Positions 10,039 to 18,932 of a DNA stretch of 64,000 bases are shown piece by piece (the stretch's first letter is position 1; each line of letters opens with the position of its first letter). The position numbers and the translations under genes were made by a program. The stretch comes from Paraburkholderia sp. Ac-20340. GTDB lineage: Bacteria; Pseudomonadota; Gammaproteobacteria; Burkholderiales; Burkholderiaceae. The notes beneath the pieces were generated by a model that searched no databases, was not told the DNA's origin, and saw nothing but the letters and a program-made list of their open reading frames with translations. The stretch lies in the NCBI RefSeq assembly GCF_017104965.1, contig NZ_JAAGPR010000004.1, positions 186,001 through 250,000 of the forward strand. The letters are read 5' to 3'.

Positions 10039-10380
10039 TCAGGATGCGCGCCCTTCGTGAATTTCTCTCGTCAGAAAATAGTTGAGCGCAGTGCGGATAA
10101 CCGCCACAACAGCAAGCTTGCCTAATTGGTCCCATGTTGGCGACACGGTAGTGGAAAGAATATCGGCAGCGAGCTGGAATTCCAGCGCTGTGGCCAGGTA
10201 ACGGGCAAAGATCAGCCGGACCGCGTTGAAATCGTCCAGTCGCTTTTCATGCCAATGGTTGGCAAGCTCGCGCAGCGAGACCAGAAGTCCGATGAAAATG
10301 ACGGTTGCGCCCAAACCCTCAACCAGAAGTCGGAGCCATTCAACCCCGTAACGCGTCCATTCCTCCGCGACTTCGAACAT
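10039..10380 (-). CDS. DUF1622 family membrane protein
   Basis: 113 aa with hydrophobic segments around residues 15-38 (LLVEGLGATVIFIGLLVSL) and 85-100 (GKLAVVAVIRTALNYFL). The central region contains a conserved-looking RLIFARYLATALEFQLAADI stretch typical of DUF1622 inner-membrane proteins. Molecular function is unknown. It is the last gene of the sulfatase operon, 93 bp after the maturase, and is followed by a strong terminator. AGG lies 8 bases before the ATG. Assignment to DUF1622 is by recognition of the sequence style and length; a role in sulfatase function is only suggested by position. Confidence 0.8.
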   Translation of the reverse strand: MFEVAEEWTRYGVEWLRLLVEGLGATVIFIGLLVSLRELANHWHEKRLDDFNAVRLIFARYLATALEFQLAADILSTTVSPTWDQLGKLAVVAVIRTALNYFLTREIHEGRAS

Positions 10381-10473
10381 GATTTTGGCCTGGCTCCCTC
10401 AATTGGTGTTCGAAAAAGCCTTCAATCGACCGCTATCTGGGATCGATCCGCAAAACGACTACCTGGTCCCGAC

Positions 10474-11760
10474 TTAAACGGAGCGCTTTGCGAGTTGCCG
10501 CAACGCCGGCGCAGCATGATCGTGAAACCGGCGAATGCCTGCACAAAGATAGTTCAATCCAGGCTCGCCATCGGGGCTGCGCACGAAGCGATTCTTCGGA
10601 CACTCGCCCCAGCACAGTTTCAGATGTTTGCACTGCCGGCAATACGAAGGCAACGTGTCGCGCTTGGCGAAACCGAATGTCTGCTGTCGTTTCGAAAATG
10701 CCATCGCGCCGATATGGGTCTCGCGAATGTTGCCTAACGAGTACGACGGGTAGACATAGTGATCGCAGGAATAGACTTCGCCATCATGCTCGACCGCCAG
10801 TGCCTTGCCGCAGAATTCGGCGGTCACGCAGGTTTGCGCCGGCAATCCCCTTGTCTGCACCACGGCCGTTTCGAACAGATTGACCAGCACGCGCCCGGCG
10901 TCTTTTCTGTGCCACTCGTCGAAGGTCCGTGAGAGGAAATATCCCCAGTCATCGGGATCGACCGACCAGTCCGTCACGACGGAATCCGCATTTCCAGGCT
11001 TCGCTGCGCTGCTGCCAAGGAGAGGCATCGCGTCTACCGGCCAATGCTGGGGCGCCACGCTATGAAAGTCTTTCGGCTCGACGCAGGGAATAAACTGGAT
11101 ATACGTCGAACCCAGTTCGTTGCGCAGGAAACGATAAACATCGAGTGGCCGCTTCGCGTTGACGCGGTTCACGACCGTGAGTGTGTTGAACTTCACACCA
11201 TGCTTGCGCAGCAGATTGACACCCCGCATGACGTTATCGAAAGTCGGCCGCCCCTTGCGGTCAAGACGAAAAGCATCGTGCAGTTCGCGCGGACCGTCGA
11301 TGCTGATGCCCACGAGGAAGTTGTGCGCGTTCAGAAACTCGCACCAGGCATCGTCGAGCAACGTCCCGTTCGTCTGGAGGTCATTGGAAATCTTGCGCCC
11401 TGCCGGTGCGAAGCGCTGCTGGATTTCGACGATATCGCGAAAGAAGTCGAGCCCGAGCATGGTGGGTTCGCCACCTTGCCACGAGAAAATAATCTCATCG
11501 CCATTCTGCGCTTCGATGTACTGACGAATGTAGCGCTCCAGCATGGTTGGCGCCATGCGGCGGCCGCGATGCTGCTCAAGCAAATGCTCTTTGTGAAGGT
11601 AGTAGCAATACGTGCAATCGATATTGCAGGTCGAACCGATGGGCTTCGCCATCGCGTGAAAGCGCCCTTTTTGCTCAGGCGCAACGGGTTCGAGAGCCGC
11701 GGGCCGCTCGGCAAAAAACGTGATGGGTACGGTGTCCACCGTTTCATGAGTCTCTTGCAT
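10474..11760 (-). CDS. Anaerobic sulfatase-maturating enzyme (radical SAM/SPASM)
   Basis: 428 aa. It converts the active-site Cys (or Ser) of sulfatases to C-alpha-formylglycine in the cytoplasm before export. The radical SAM cluster motif is CNIDCTYC (CX3CX2C) near residue 45, followed by WQGGEPTMLG. The C-terminal SPASM region has CGKALAVEHDG, YSCDHYVYP, CRQCKHLKLCWGECP and YLCAG, enough Cys for two auxiliary Fe-S clusters. The ATG at 11760 was chosen because GGAGAG lies just upstream; the longer reading frame adds 69 residues with no homology-like character. It sits in one operon with the Cys-type sulfatase, its probable substrate. Confidence 0.93.
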   Translation of the reverse strand: MQETHETVDTVPITFFAERPAALEPVAPEQKGRFHAMAKPIGSTCNIDCTYCYYLHKEHLLEQHRGRRMAPTMLERYIRQYIEAQNGDEIIFSWQGGEPTMLGLDFFRDIVEIQQRFAPAGRKISNDLQTNGTLLDDAWCEFLNAHNFLVGISIDGPRELHDAFRLDRKGRPTFDNVMRGVNLLRKHGVKFNTLTVVNRVNAKRPLDVYRFLRNELGSTYIQFIPCVEPKDFHSVAPQHWPVDAMPLLGSSAAKPGNADSVVTDWSVDPDDWGYFLSRTFDEWHRKDAGRVLVNLFETAVVQTRGLPAQTCVTAEFCGKALAVEHDGEVYSCDHYVYPSYSLGNIRETHIGAMAFSKRQQTFGFAKRDTLPSYCRQCKHLKLCWGECPKNRFVRSPDGEPGLNYLCAGIRRFHDHAAPALRQLAKRSV

Positions 11761-11870
11761 GCCGTCTCTCCAACCGCGTTTTAGTGGCGTAGGGAACAGG
11801 TCGCTTGCAAAGCCGTCGATCATGGTATCGCGATCGGTGCAAATGAGATCGCGCGCGCGTACGCCATGCG

Positions 11871-12968
11871 CTATTGCGTACCGGAACCCGGCTTCGCAGG
11901 AAACACCGTCTTCCAGTCCTGCTTCATGCTCACGACGATCCATCCACGACCCGCCGCTTCGTCCCACGCCTTGTCCAGACTCGCCGATCCGGCGTGGCGA
12001 TCGTAAGCGAACTCGCGCGACGCATCGTCATGATGCAGCAGCAGGCCGAGCGATGGGCCCGTGCCTGCCGTGGTGTATTCGAGCATTTCGCGATCGCCGT
12101 CCGAGTTGCCGAACGCCAGTATCGGGCGCTGGCCGATTGCGCGGACAATGCCAACCGGTTTGCCTGGCCCGTCATCGTTGAATTCGATGCCCGGCTCGCG
12201 CACCAGCACCGGTTTCCCATCGCGCATGCCGTACTTGAGCTTTTCCTGCGTGCCGACGACGCGCTCGGGCGGAATGCCGTACGCCTCGTTGACCCATACG
12301 CGCATGAATTCAGCCGTGCCACCCGACACGATCCAGATCTGGAATCCGTTGGCGCGCAACAGTGCGAGCAGTTCGAGCTGCGGCTGATACACGAGCGACG
12401 TGTAGGGCCGATCGAGCGTCGGATGGCGAGCACTTGCGAGCCAGTCACGAATCATTTGATCGTATTGATCAGTCGTCATGCCGCTATTGGCGACTTCGAG
12501 GAGTTGAAGCAGCGCGTTCTCATTTTTGGCGAGTGTCACCGCGTCGTGCGCCATCAGCGCCTTGAATACCGGATTGCGCTGCCACTCGGGATGTTGCGGC
12601 GCGGCTGCCTTGAGCCTGTCGATCATGAAAAGAAGCTGGAACGGCATGGGCCGCTCGCTCCATAACGTACCGTCGTTGTCGAAGACCGCTATGCGCGCTT
12701 CCGGGCGCACGTAGCTGGGCGAGCCGTCGCGGGTCACATCGCCCACGAACTTCAGAATGGCCGCACGCGCCGCGCTATCCTGCCATGACGGCAATGCATC
12801 GGCCATCTGCGTGCCGGGCGTTGCCAGCGGCGCGGCGGCGCTCTGCCCGTCTCGTTGCGGCGCGTGGCCGGCACAGCCAGCCAGCGCAACACTCGCGCAT
12901 AGCACGATGGCAGCCGCCAGGTAACGCAACGGATTGCGCGAGGATCGAAGAGGCTCGACGGTCTGCAT
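11871..12968 (-). CDS. HAD-superfamily phosphatase lipoprotein
   Basis: 365 aa. It begins with a signal peptide and a lipobox, SVALAGC (Cys near residue 32), so it is probably tethered to a membrane facing the periplasm. The HAD core is clear: motif I FDNDGTLW (nucleophile and acid Asp), motif II IVSGG, and motif IV region AFGNSDGDREML. The insertion between motifs I and II resembles phosphoserine-phosphatase-like haloacid dehalogenases. Substrate is unknown. It lies between sulfatase and maturase genes, with 114 and 110 bp gaps; this sulfatase-HAD pairing suggests release of phosphate from a sulfated or phosphorylated substrate, but that is inference. Confidence 0.85.
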   Translation of the reverse strand: MQTVEPLRSSRNPLRYLAAAIVLCASVALAGCAGHAPQRDGQSAAAPLATPGTQMADALPSWQDSAARAAILKFVGDVTRDGSPSYVRPEARIAVFDNDGTLWSERPMPFQLLFMIDRLKAAAPQHPEWQRNPVFKALMAHDAVTLAKNENALLQLLEVANSGMTTDQYDQMIRDWLASARHPTLDRPYTSLVYQPQLELLALLRANGFQIWIVSGGTAEFMRVWVNEAYGIPPERVVGTQEKLKYGMRDGKPVLVREPGIEFNDDGPGKPVGIVRAIGQRPILAFGNSDGDREMLEYTTAGTGPSLGLLLHHDDASREFAYDRHAGSASLDKAWDEAAGRGWIVVSMKQDWKTVFPAKPGSGTQ

Positions 12969-13082
12969 GGTGATTCGTTTCCTTGGTCAATAACGCTGCA
13001 CAGGTGTGCACGAAGAACTGGCGCCAGCCGTCTCGACGGCCAGCGCCACTTGTCCATCACACGCTGGATGCCTGTGCGTAAC

Positions 13083-14768
13083 TCAATTACCGCTTGGCAT
13101 CGGAATATTGAAACCCTGCTTGCCGAGTTGATCGCGGACGTACTGGAACTTCTCATACTGACTGAGCGTGATCGGCCCCGAGTACGCTTCGCTTTGCGCC
13201 TTGCGCGGCGGATACTGGGCATAAGTCTTCATCAGATCCTTGATCGCGCCGGCAAAGGCCGGAATGGTCCAGGTGTGCTCCGTGTAGTTGTTCATATAGA
13301 TGTCGTAGCGCTCCTGCGGGTCCTGATAGAGATCGAACACTTGCGGCACGGTCGCCACATAACTTTCCGGTCCCTTCCAGCCAAGGTTCGAATCCACCGC
13401 GAGACCGCCGGTCAGCGCGCCACCGTCGCCGCGCAGGTTGAATTCCGCCTTGAAACGGCCCACACGTACCGCGCCCGGCGTGAGTTCGTTTTCGGTGAAG
13501 TAAAACCACGTGTTGCGTCCGGCCTTACCCGTGCCGTACAGCACCGGTGTCATGTCGTAGCTGTCGAAGATGATGGGCTTACCCTCGCGGTCGTTTTTCG
13601 GCAGATTGACACCGCCCAGCTTCGCGAAAGTGGCCATGAAATCGAGGCCGCCGAGAATATCGAAGTTACGCTGACGCGGCTTGATCGTGCCGGGCCACCA
13701 GGCGATACACGGCACACGCGCCCCGCCTTCGCGGTCCGTGCCCTTGGTGCCGCGAAATGGCGTGTAGCCCGCATCGGGATAGACGTCCTGCCAGGCGCCG
13801 TTGTCGGTCGTGAAGATCACCAGGGTGTTCTTGTCGAGACCCTTCTCACGCAGCTTGTCGAGGACATGGCCGACACGCGCATCGAGTTCCATCAGCGAAT
13901 CGGCGTACTTTGTCTTCGACAAGGACTTGTTGATGAAATCCGGGTCCGGCAGGTTGGGCTGGTGGACCTTCATGAAGTTGATGTTGATGAAGAAGGGCTG
14001 CCCCTTGCTGGCTGCATCGTCAATATCGTCGAGCGAGGCTTTCTCGATGTAGCGATCGAGAAACGGAATACCGACCACGCCTTGTTGAGGAGTATCGACG
14101 TACTCGCCGTTCACCTTGAATTCCTCATGCGCTTTCTCGCCAGCCCTGCCCGAGAGCATGCCGGTCGTCACCTTCGCGAACATCGCACGTGTCTGCTCGT
14201 CCATGTCCGGGAACCACTTTGGATCGGAGTACGTGTACGCGTTCAGGTGGTAGAGGCCGACGTACTTCATGTCGTCGTAGCCCTGCTGGTTGGGCAGCGA
14301 ATAGTCCGCTTCGCCGAGGTGCCATTTGCCCGTGAAGTAGGTGTTGTAGTGCGCAAGCTTGAGCACGGAAGCGAGTGTCCATTCGGCATGCGGCAAGCCA
14401 CCGCCCTGCCCCTGGAACGCCACCGTCGTCATACCGCTGCGATTCGGGTTACGCCCGGTCTGGATGGCCGCGCGGCCCGGCGTGCAGCTGGGTTGCCCGT
14501 AGAAGTCGAAGAAGGTAATGCCTTCGTCTGCCATGCGGTCGAGATTGGGCGTGGGAATGCCACGCCCTTCGCCGCCACCGTATACGCCGAGATCGCCCCA
14601 TCCGACATCGTCAGCCACGATCAGCACGATATTCGGATGCGCCTGTGACTGGGTGTCGGTCTGCGCCTGGCCATTCACGGCCATCGCGAGCAACCCCGCT
14701 GCGGCAAGGACGAACGGAGCCCGGATGACAGGCGAGGCAAGCTGCGTAATGCGTGGCAATCGTGGCAT
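13083..14768 (-). CDS. Secreted Cys-type sulfatase (arylsulfatase family)
   Basis: 561 aa. It hydrolyses sulfate esters. The ATG at 14768 is preceded by AGGGG; the longer frame (14801) has no such site. A Sec signal peptide ends near NGQAQ. Metal-binding motif VADDVGWGD is near residue 45. The sulfatase signature is PSCTPGRAAIQTGR, in which Cys (CxPxR) is the residue turned into formylglycine. TTDNGA later supplies further Ca ligands. A large C-terminal region matches S1-family sulfatases of this size. Its maturase is encoded in the same operon. The Cys-type signature shows it can be used by the radical SAM maturase or by an FGE-type enzyme. A sigma-54-like promoter lies about 170 bp upstream. 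Confidence 0.94.
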   Translation of the reverse strand: MPRLPRITQLASPVIRAPFVLAAAGLLAMAVNGQAQTDTQSQAHPNIVLIVADDVGWGDLGVYGGGEGRGIPTPNLDRMADEGITFFDFYGQPSCTPGRAAIQTGRNPNRSGMTTVAFQGQGGGLPHAEWTLASVLKLAHYNTYFTGKWHLGEADYSLPNQQGYDDMKYVGLYHLNAYTYSDPKWFPDMDEQTRAMFAKVTTGMLSGRAGEKAHEEFKVNGEYVDTPQQGVVGIPFLDRYIEKASLDDIDDAASKGQPFFININFMKVHQPNLPDPDFINKSLSKTKYADSLMELDARVGHVLDKLREKGLDKNTLVIFTTDNGAWQDVYPDAGYTPFRGTKGTDREGGARVPCIAWWPGTIKPRQRNFDILGGLDFMATFAKLGGVNLPKNDREGKPIIFDSYDMTPVLYGTGKAGRNTWFYFTENELTPGAVRVGRFKAEFNLRGDGGALTGGLAVDSNLGWKGPESYVATVPQVFDLYQDPQERYDIYMNNYTEHTWTIPAFAGAIKDLMKTYAQYPPRKAQSEAYSGPITLSQYEKFQYVRDQLGKQGFNIPMPSGN

Positions 14769-14934
14769 GCGATACCCCTGAAAGATTCGTCGGCCTGGCA
14801 TTAAGCCGACGTCGGATGCGGGTCAGGCAACGCTGCGCCACAGTCCTTCAGCCACATAAGATGACGGTCGTTACCAACCATTGGAACTCGCCCAGTCTTC
14901 TCCGAAAGCAGAATGGGCACTATAGGGATTGGGG

Positions 14935-14948
14935 GCAAAACGATTGCC
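14935..14948 (-). promoter_or_regulatory. Candidate sigma-54 (-24/-12) promoter of the sulfatase operon
   Basis: On the minus strand: GGCA-ATCGTT-TTGC, the same GGCA-N6-TTGC core as upstream of tpsA and again with adjoining TTGCCC/GGGCAA repeats. It points towards the sulfatase start, about 165 bp away. A sigma-54 enhancer-binding regulator would be needed; none is encoded in the window. Confidence 0.5.
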
Positions 14949-14968
14949 CTTTCGGGCAACTTCGTTGC

Positions 14969-15390
14969 TGGAGGCGGCATTGAGTCGTGGACTCAACCGT
15001 GGTCTGGGGCTAGGTCATGCGAGTTGCATTACGCAACGGCTGGCAGATTTTGGAGTAGTGCTTGTCTGAACTGCATGCGCTTGTAGAACCCGTGCAGATC
15101 GATCAGTCATTTGAGAACTGAAAGCGGTCGTTTTTTTTATTCGTGTGAAGCGTTAGCTCCCGCACGCACGCTGAAGATCGTGTCTACTTCGATGGCGCCA
15201 TCGGTTATGCGAAGTGCAGTAGGTGGTGGTCGGCCATAAGCCGTTACAAAGGCGTTCGGGGTCAGGCGTACACTACAAAACTGCCTCTCGAAGCTGACTG
15301 TGCGTTTTGCTCGGTGACCGGGGCCACTTGCGGCACCCTATTGGGCTTATCGTCCCAGCCCCGCTCGTGGTTGAGTCAGAAAGTCCGCTG
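14969..15390. other. Intergenic gap between sulfatase operon and T6SS cluster 1
   Basis: About 420 bp with no convincing coding sequence, tRNA or insertion-sequence end that I recognise. It contains a T9 tract near 15131-15139. The sequence composition changes here from GC-rich sulfatase operon to the lower-GC T6SS cluster, so it is a plausible island edge, but no direct repeat was found by eye. Confidence 0.5.
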
Positions 15391-16317
15391 TCAGGACTGA
15401 GCAACAGGCGCAACAGAAGTTTGGGGGGCTTCCGAGGCACGCTGAACGTCTTCCGGCCACACGGGTTCCCTGCTGGTCAACTGCGCGATGTAGTGGAATA
15501 TCGACATAAAGACCATCGGGACTGCGGCAACAATCGTCAAAGCCCGCGCAATCAGCCCAACCTCGCGAAAGCCGTCAAACCAGATAGCGAACGAGGCCTT
15601 AAGCGAGGGGCCTTCGGGCATGTACCGCTCAACGCTAAGATTTGCGGGACCCTCTTCCATGAACTGCCGGATGAACTCGAAATTGGCAAGAACCGCATGG
15701 AGAACTTCTTTCCCCCATGCTCCGCCTTCATCACCGCCGTTGACCACCCGAAGCCCAAAGCTGAAGGTATCTTTGATGGTCTTTCCATCCTCTGCCAGAA
15801 CATAGCAGCGCATGACCGTGGGTGCACCACCCATCATTGCGTACGAAGCCTGTCGATGCGGAAAGAAAAACGCCTTGTCCCACGGTACGGTCACAACGCC
15901 ACCTGGGCCGTTGTGTCTGAAGGCGTAGACCATGCGATTCTTACGGTTAAACCGCACTGTCTTGTGCCGGTAGCCAAAACAATCCCGAAATAGAGCCCAC
16001 AGGCAGATGCCCCCCAGCAGGCAAAACCCCACAAAGAGAGCCCAGAACGCCCAGGCCACGTCCTCCATGTCAGTAAACTCCACGCATTGCACTGCCCCGT
16101 AGATTGTGAAGGGAAAGGCAAACAGGAACGCCATAATCCCCCAGCCCAACTGCTGGTAAGAAGCATCACAGACGTCAAGAAAGACGTCGTTCATCCTGAA
16201 GACAACGCGCTTATCCTCACCTTTCTCTGCGGCGGGCTTGTGAATACTCAGCCTGCGCTTGCGTTCCGACTCCTCGATGGGACAGTTCACATCGATTTTC
16301 GTCAGATAGTCATACAT
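15391..16317 (-). CDS. DUF6708 membrane protein, probable T6SS immunity protein
   Basis: 308 aa. Two hydrophobic helices lie at about residues 60-80 (GIMAFLFAFPFTIYGAV) and 90-110 (FWALFVGFCLLGGICLWAL), with a third near the C-terminus (ALTIVAAVPMVFMSIFHYIA). The middle domain (VRFNRKNRMVYAFR...VPWDKAFFF) is typical of DUF6708. It starts 12 bp after the effector gene, with GGAG upstream. Position directly behind a membrane-active effector, and inner-membrane topology, suggest it neutralises that effector, in the manner of VasX and its membrane-bound immunity protein. The family assignment is from recognition; the immunity role is inferred. Confidence 0.75.
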   Translation of the reverse strand: MYDYLTKIDVNCPIEESERKRRLSIHKPAAEKGEDKRVVFRMNDVFLDVCDASYQQLGWGIMAFLFAFPFTIYGAVQCVEFTDMEDVAWAFWALFVGFCLLGGICLWALFRDCFGYRHKTVRFNRKNRMVYAFRHNGPGGVVTVPWDKAFFFPHRQASYAMMGGAPTVMRCYVLAEDGKTIKDTFSFGLRVVNGGDEGGAWGKEVLHAVLANFEFIRQFMEEGPANLSVERYMPEGPSLKASFAIWFDGFREVGLIARALTIVAAVPMVFMSIFHYIAQLTSREPVWPEDVQRASEAPQTSVAPVAQS

Positions 16318-16329
16318 ACTTGCTCCGTT

Positions 16330-18897
16330 TTACGAGGTCAACAGCTCATATTGCTTACGCTCATCCCTTTGAGAGTATTGCTTTTCGCGGGGCTCCGTTC
16401 CGAAGTAGCTCTTGCTCAGCCACTCCTGCAATTCTCTCGTCTTCTGCCACTGGATAATCAAGCCAATGGCGAGGACCACGATGAGCAAAATAATCCCTAC
16501 AAATGTGGCCTCAAGTACTGCAGCGATACACATCGCCACGTTGGCAAGCGCAGATGTCGTATACAGCGCCGCCAGTATGCCGTGATGAGCTTCGTGCATT
16601 TCACCCGACTGCTTGAAGTCGAACCAAGCCCCCACTAAACCAGCTGCCGCACCGGCCCATCGCCCGGCTACCTCGAAGATATCGCCAAATTGTTCACAAG
16701 CTTCTGCAAGCTCCTTGCTTCTTTCGATGACCTTACTGACAGACTTAAGAGCATATCCTGTCGTCTGTACGCTTCCTGAAGTGAATGCAACTACCGATGC
16801 GAGCCATTTCCACCAGAGTTCCGTCTCATTCTGCGCGGATGCCTTTTTGAGCTCCTTCGAAGCAATCATCCAGTTGGCGGCATTGAACAACATACCAACA
16901 ACCCCGTAGGCCACATCACCTTGCGAAAACCGGTTGAACTTCGGTAGAAAGGCTTCCGTGACATTCTCCTCTGTCAAGATAGCCTTGGTTCCCGGCGCAA
17001 AAATCGCCTCAGCTGACTTGCCCTTGCCCGCAGCAATCACCTTGGCCATTTCATCCTTGTCAAGGACGATGAATTGCTGCACCTCGAGGGGTGAGCCTTT
17101 GTCCTTAATAAATACCTTACGTAGGTTGGACTTAAGGTCGCGCATGCTCGGGCGATTTTTCTCAGGCATCGAGTCATAAATCTGCCGCGCCATATAGGTG
17201 ACCCATTGGTTTGCAGTGCCCGTAACCGGCTTGACGATAACCTGAAGCTGTGGGCGGCTGCTCAGCGCAGCGACCAGAACCCGAACCCCTGCCACATCAC
17301 CTTTGTTCGCGATGTAGCTAGCCATAGGACCCGTCAGTTCGTGAACTACACTGGCAACTGCCTTGGCCGCGCGAGCAACCAAAGCCTTTCCGTGCTTCTC
17401 AAGCACTTCGTCCGCCGCGTGATTAAGTTCAATTAGTTTTGCGAGCGTCTCACGAAGTTCGACGAGCGGAAAATTTGCAGCTTCCGCAGCCTTTTCTGCG
17501 CTAGGTTGATGATTAATAATGAGCGAACGCAGCAACAGGTTGTCCCGGTCTGTGACCTTGCCATTGGCCCAGTCTGCCACAGCGTTAAGGACAGCTTCCC
17601 TGCCCGAAGAGTTCTCAATACAGGCCTGAAAGAGCTCGCTATATTTGATGCCAGCAACCTGGTCAAGTTCGTGATAGTCCCATGCAAAGACCGTCCCTAG
17701 CTGCGGGCCTGTCAGCCAGTCTTTATGGTCGAGCGACAATGGCGTGAGTGTACTTTTTTCGACTGACTGGATTGCGTCAGCCATCTTCTTGCGAAAATCA
17801 GCGATTGCTCCTGGACTGTAGTAGTTCTTGAATTCCTTCCACGCATCCTCCTTTACCTTAGGCAATTCGGCCTTTTTTTGCTTCTCAATGGCTTCTACTT
17901 CAGCTTGAACCCGCTTACCACCGTCAAAGAGCGAATAGATTGCATAGTTCTCGTAAGCTTGGCCTTCCATCTGCGTCGCAGCGGACTCTTCCTTTTCAGC
18001 AGCGGCGTCCTCGAAAACCTTCTCTAACCCTTCAATAGCACTAGCCGACCAGATGCCGCGCTCGTAGGGCTGCATTGTTTTGCCCAATCCGGCCACATAC
18101 TCTGCATTGAGCTCCTGTGTTACGCCCGCAGCGTCCCACAACGCAAAGAACAGGCCGTTGCCCTTTTCATGTGCGTCCATGACCTGTTTGAGGCCATCCG
18201 TTTCGCCGGTAAGACTCTTGAACCGAAAAGGAGATATTGGGCGCTGGGCGTCCGTGATACCGGGCTTGTACTCAAGCACGTATTCACCAACATGCTGAAT
18301 CGTCTGGGCATGAGCTTGAGCATGATTACCGGAACTCCACGCAAGTGCGTCAAGTACCTGCATACGCTTATCCCGGCACCCCTTTTCATTGGCCTCGAAT
18401 CGCTTGCGCACCGGGTCGGTCCAGCGAACATCGCTGAACGCCATATAGACCTTACCGGCTTTTTTGGGATGGTCAATGCTGATGCACCGCGCGAGTTCCT
18501 TGTGCCCGCTCTGCTGACAGTTAAACGCCTTCTCTTGCGTCTCGGGCAATTCCACATCGAGCGGATAGTTGAAGACATATCCCTCGGTTGTCACGCCGTA
18601 AATCTGCCACTTGTTCTGTGACTGGTAGTAGACGTGAATGAACCCTTTTCGTATCGAACGCAAGAAATAGGAAGCCTTGCGCGCCGCAACGGTGGTTACT
18701 CCCGCTCCAAATTGGCCTTTAGGCAACGACAGCGAAGCAATCGGCCCCAGGTCGTGAACGTTCGTCGCAGCAGCGGCTGCGTAACGCACGGGGAGGATAA
18801 GCAGCCCGTCTTTCTCGCACATATTGCAAGACTTCGTGCAGGCATTCGCCTGGGCGTTGGACGTTGCGGCTTGTACTTTAGGAATGTTAGTGGCCAT
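16330..18897 (-). CDS. T6SS effector, VasX N-terminal region / BTH_I2691 family
   Basis: 855 aa. The N-terminus has the family hallmark CTKSCNMCEKDGLLILPVRYA (residues about 21-41), followed by a region like the VasX N-terminal domain (RKGFIHVYYQ, WQIYGVTTEGY). The centre is long, helical and Lys/Glu-rich. The C-terminal 200 residues contain hydrophobic helices, including a strong one, FVGIILLIVVLAIGLIIQW, and alanine-rich segments, as in colicin-like pore formers. The likely role is delivery by VgrG into a target cell and membrane disruption. It is preceded by vgrG and a DUF4123 adaptor and followed by a DUF6708 gene. AGGG precedes the ATG by 6 bases. Confidence 0.85.
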   Translation of the reverse strand: MATNIPKVQAATSNAQANACTKSCNMCEKDGLLILPVRYAAAAATNVHDLGPIASLSLPKGQFGAGVTTVAARKASYFLRSIRKGFIHVYYQSQNKWQIYGVTTEGYVFNYPLDVELPETQEKAFNCQQSGHKELARCISIDHPKKAGKVYMAFSDVRWTDPVRKRFEANEKGCRDKRMQVLDALAWSSGNHAQAHAQTIQHVGEYVLEYKPGITDAQRPISPFRFKSLTGETDGLKQVMDAHEKGNGLFFALWDAAGVTQELNAEYVAGLGKTMQPYERGIWSASAIEGLEKVFEDAAAEKEESAATQMEGQAYENYAIYSLFDGGKRVQAEVEAIEKQKKAELPKVKEDAWKEFKNYYSPGAIADFRKKMADAIQSVEKSTLTPLSLDHKDWLTGPQLGTVFAWDYHELDQVAGIKYSELFQACIENSSGREAVLNAVADWANGKVTDRDNLLLRSLIINHQPSAEKAAEAANFPLVELRETLAKLIELNHAADEVLEKHGKALVARAAKAVASVVHELTGPMASYIANKGDVAGVRVLVAALSSRPQLQVIVKPVTGTANQWVTYMARQIYDSMPEKNRPSMRDLKSNLRKVFIKDKGSPLEVQQFIVLDKDEMAKVIAAGKGKSAEAIFAPGTKAILTEENVTEAFLPKFNRFSQGDVAYGVVGMLFNAANWMIASKELKKASAQNETELWWKWLASVVAFTSGSVQTTGYALKSVSKVIERSKELAEACEQFGDIFEVAGRWAGAAAGLVGAWFDFKQSGEMHEAHHGILAALYTTSALANVAMCIAAVLEATFVGIILLIVVLAIGLIIQWQKTRELQEWLSKSYFGTEPREKQYSQRDERKQYELLTS

Positions 18898-18932
18898 AGG
18901 TTTCCCTATTGTACTTTGTGGTCTTCTTCAAC

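Noticed and set aside
15100..15145. Plus-strand terminator at the T9 tract
   Set aside because: The sequence before the T-run does not form a stable perfect stem (only CAGT/ACTG-type pairing), so it was not called.
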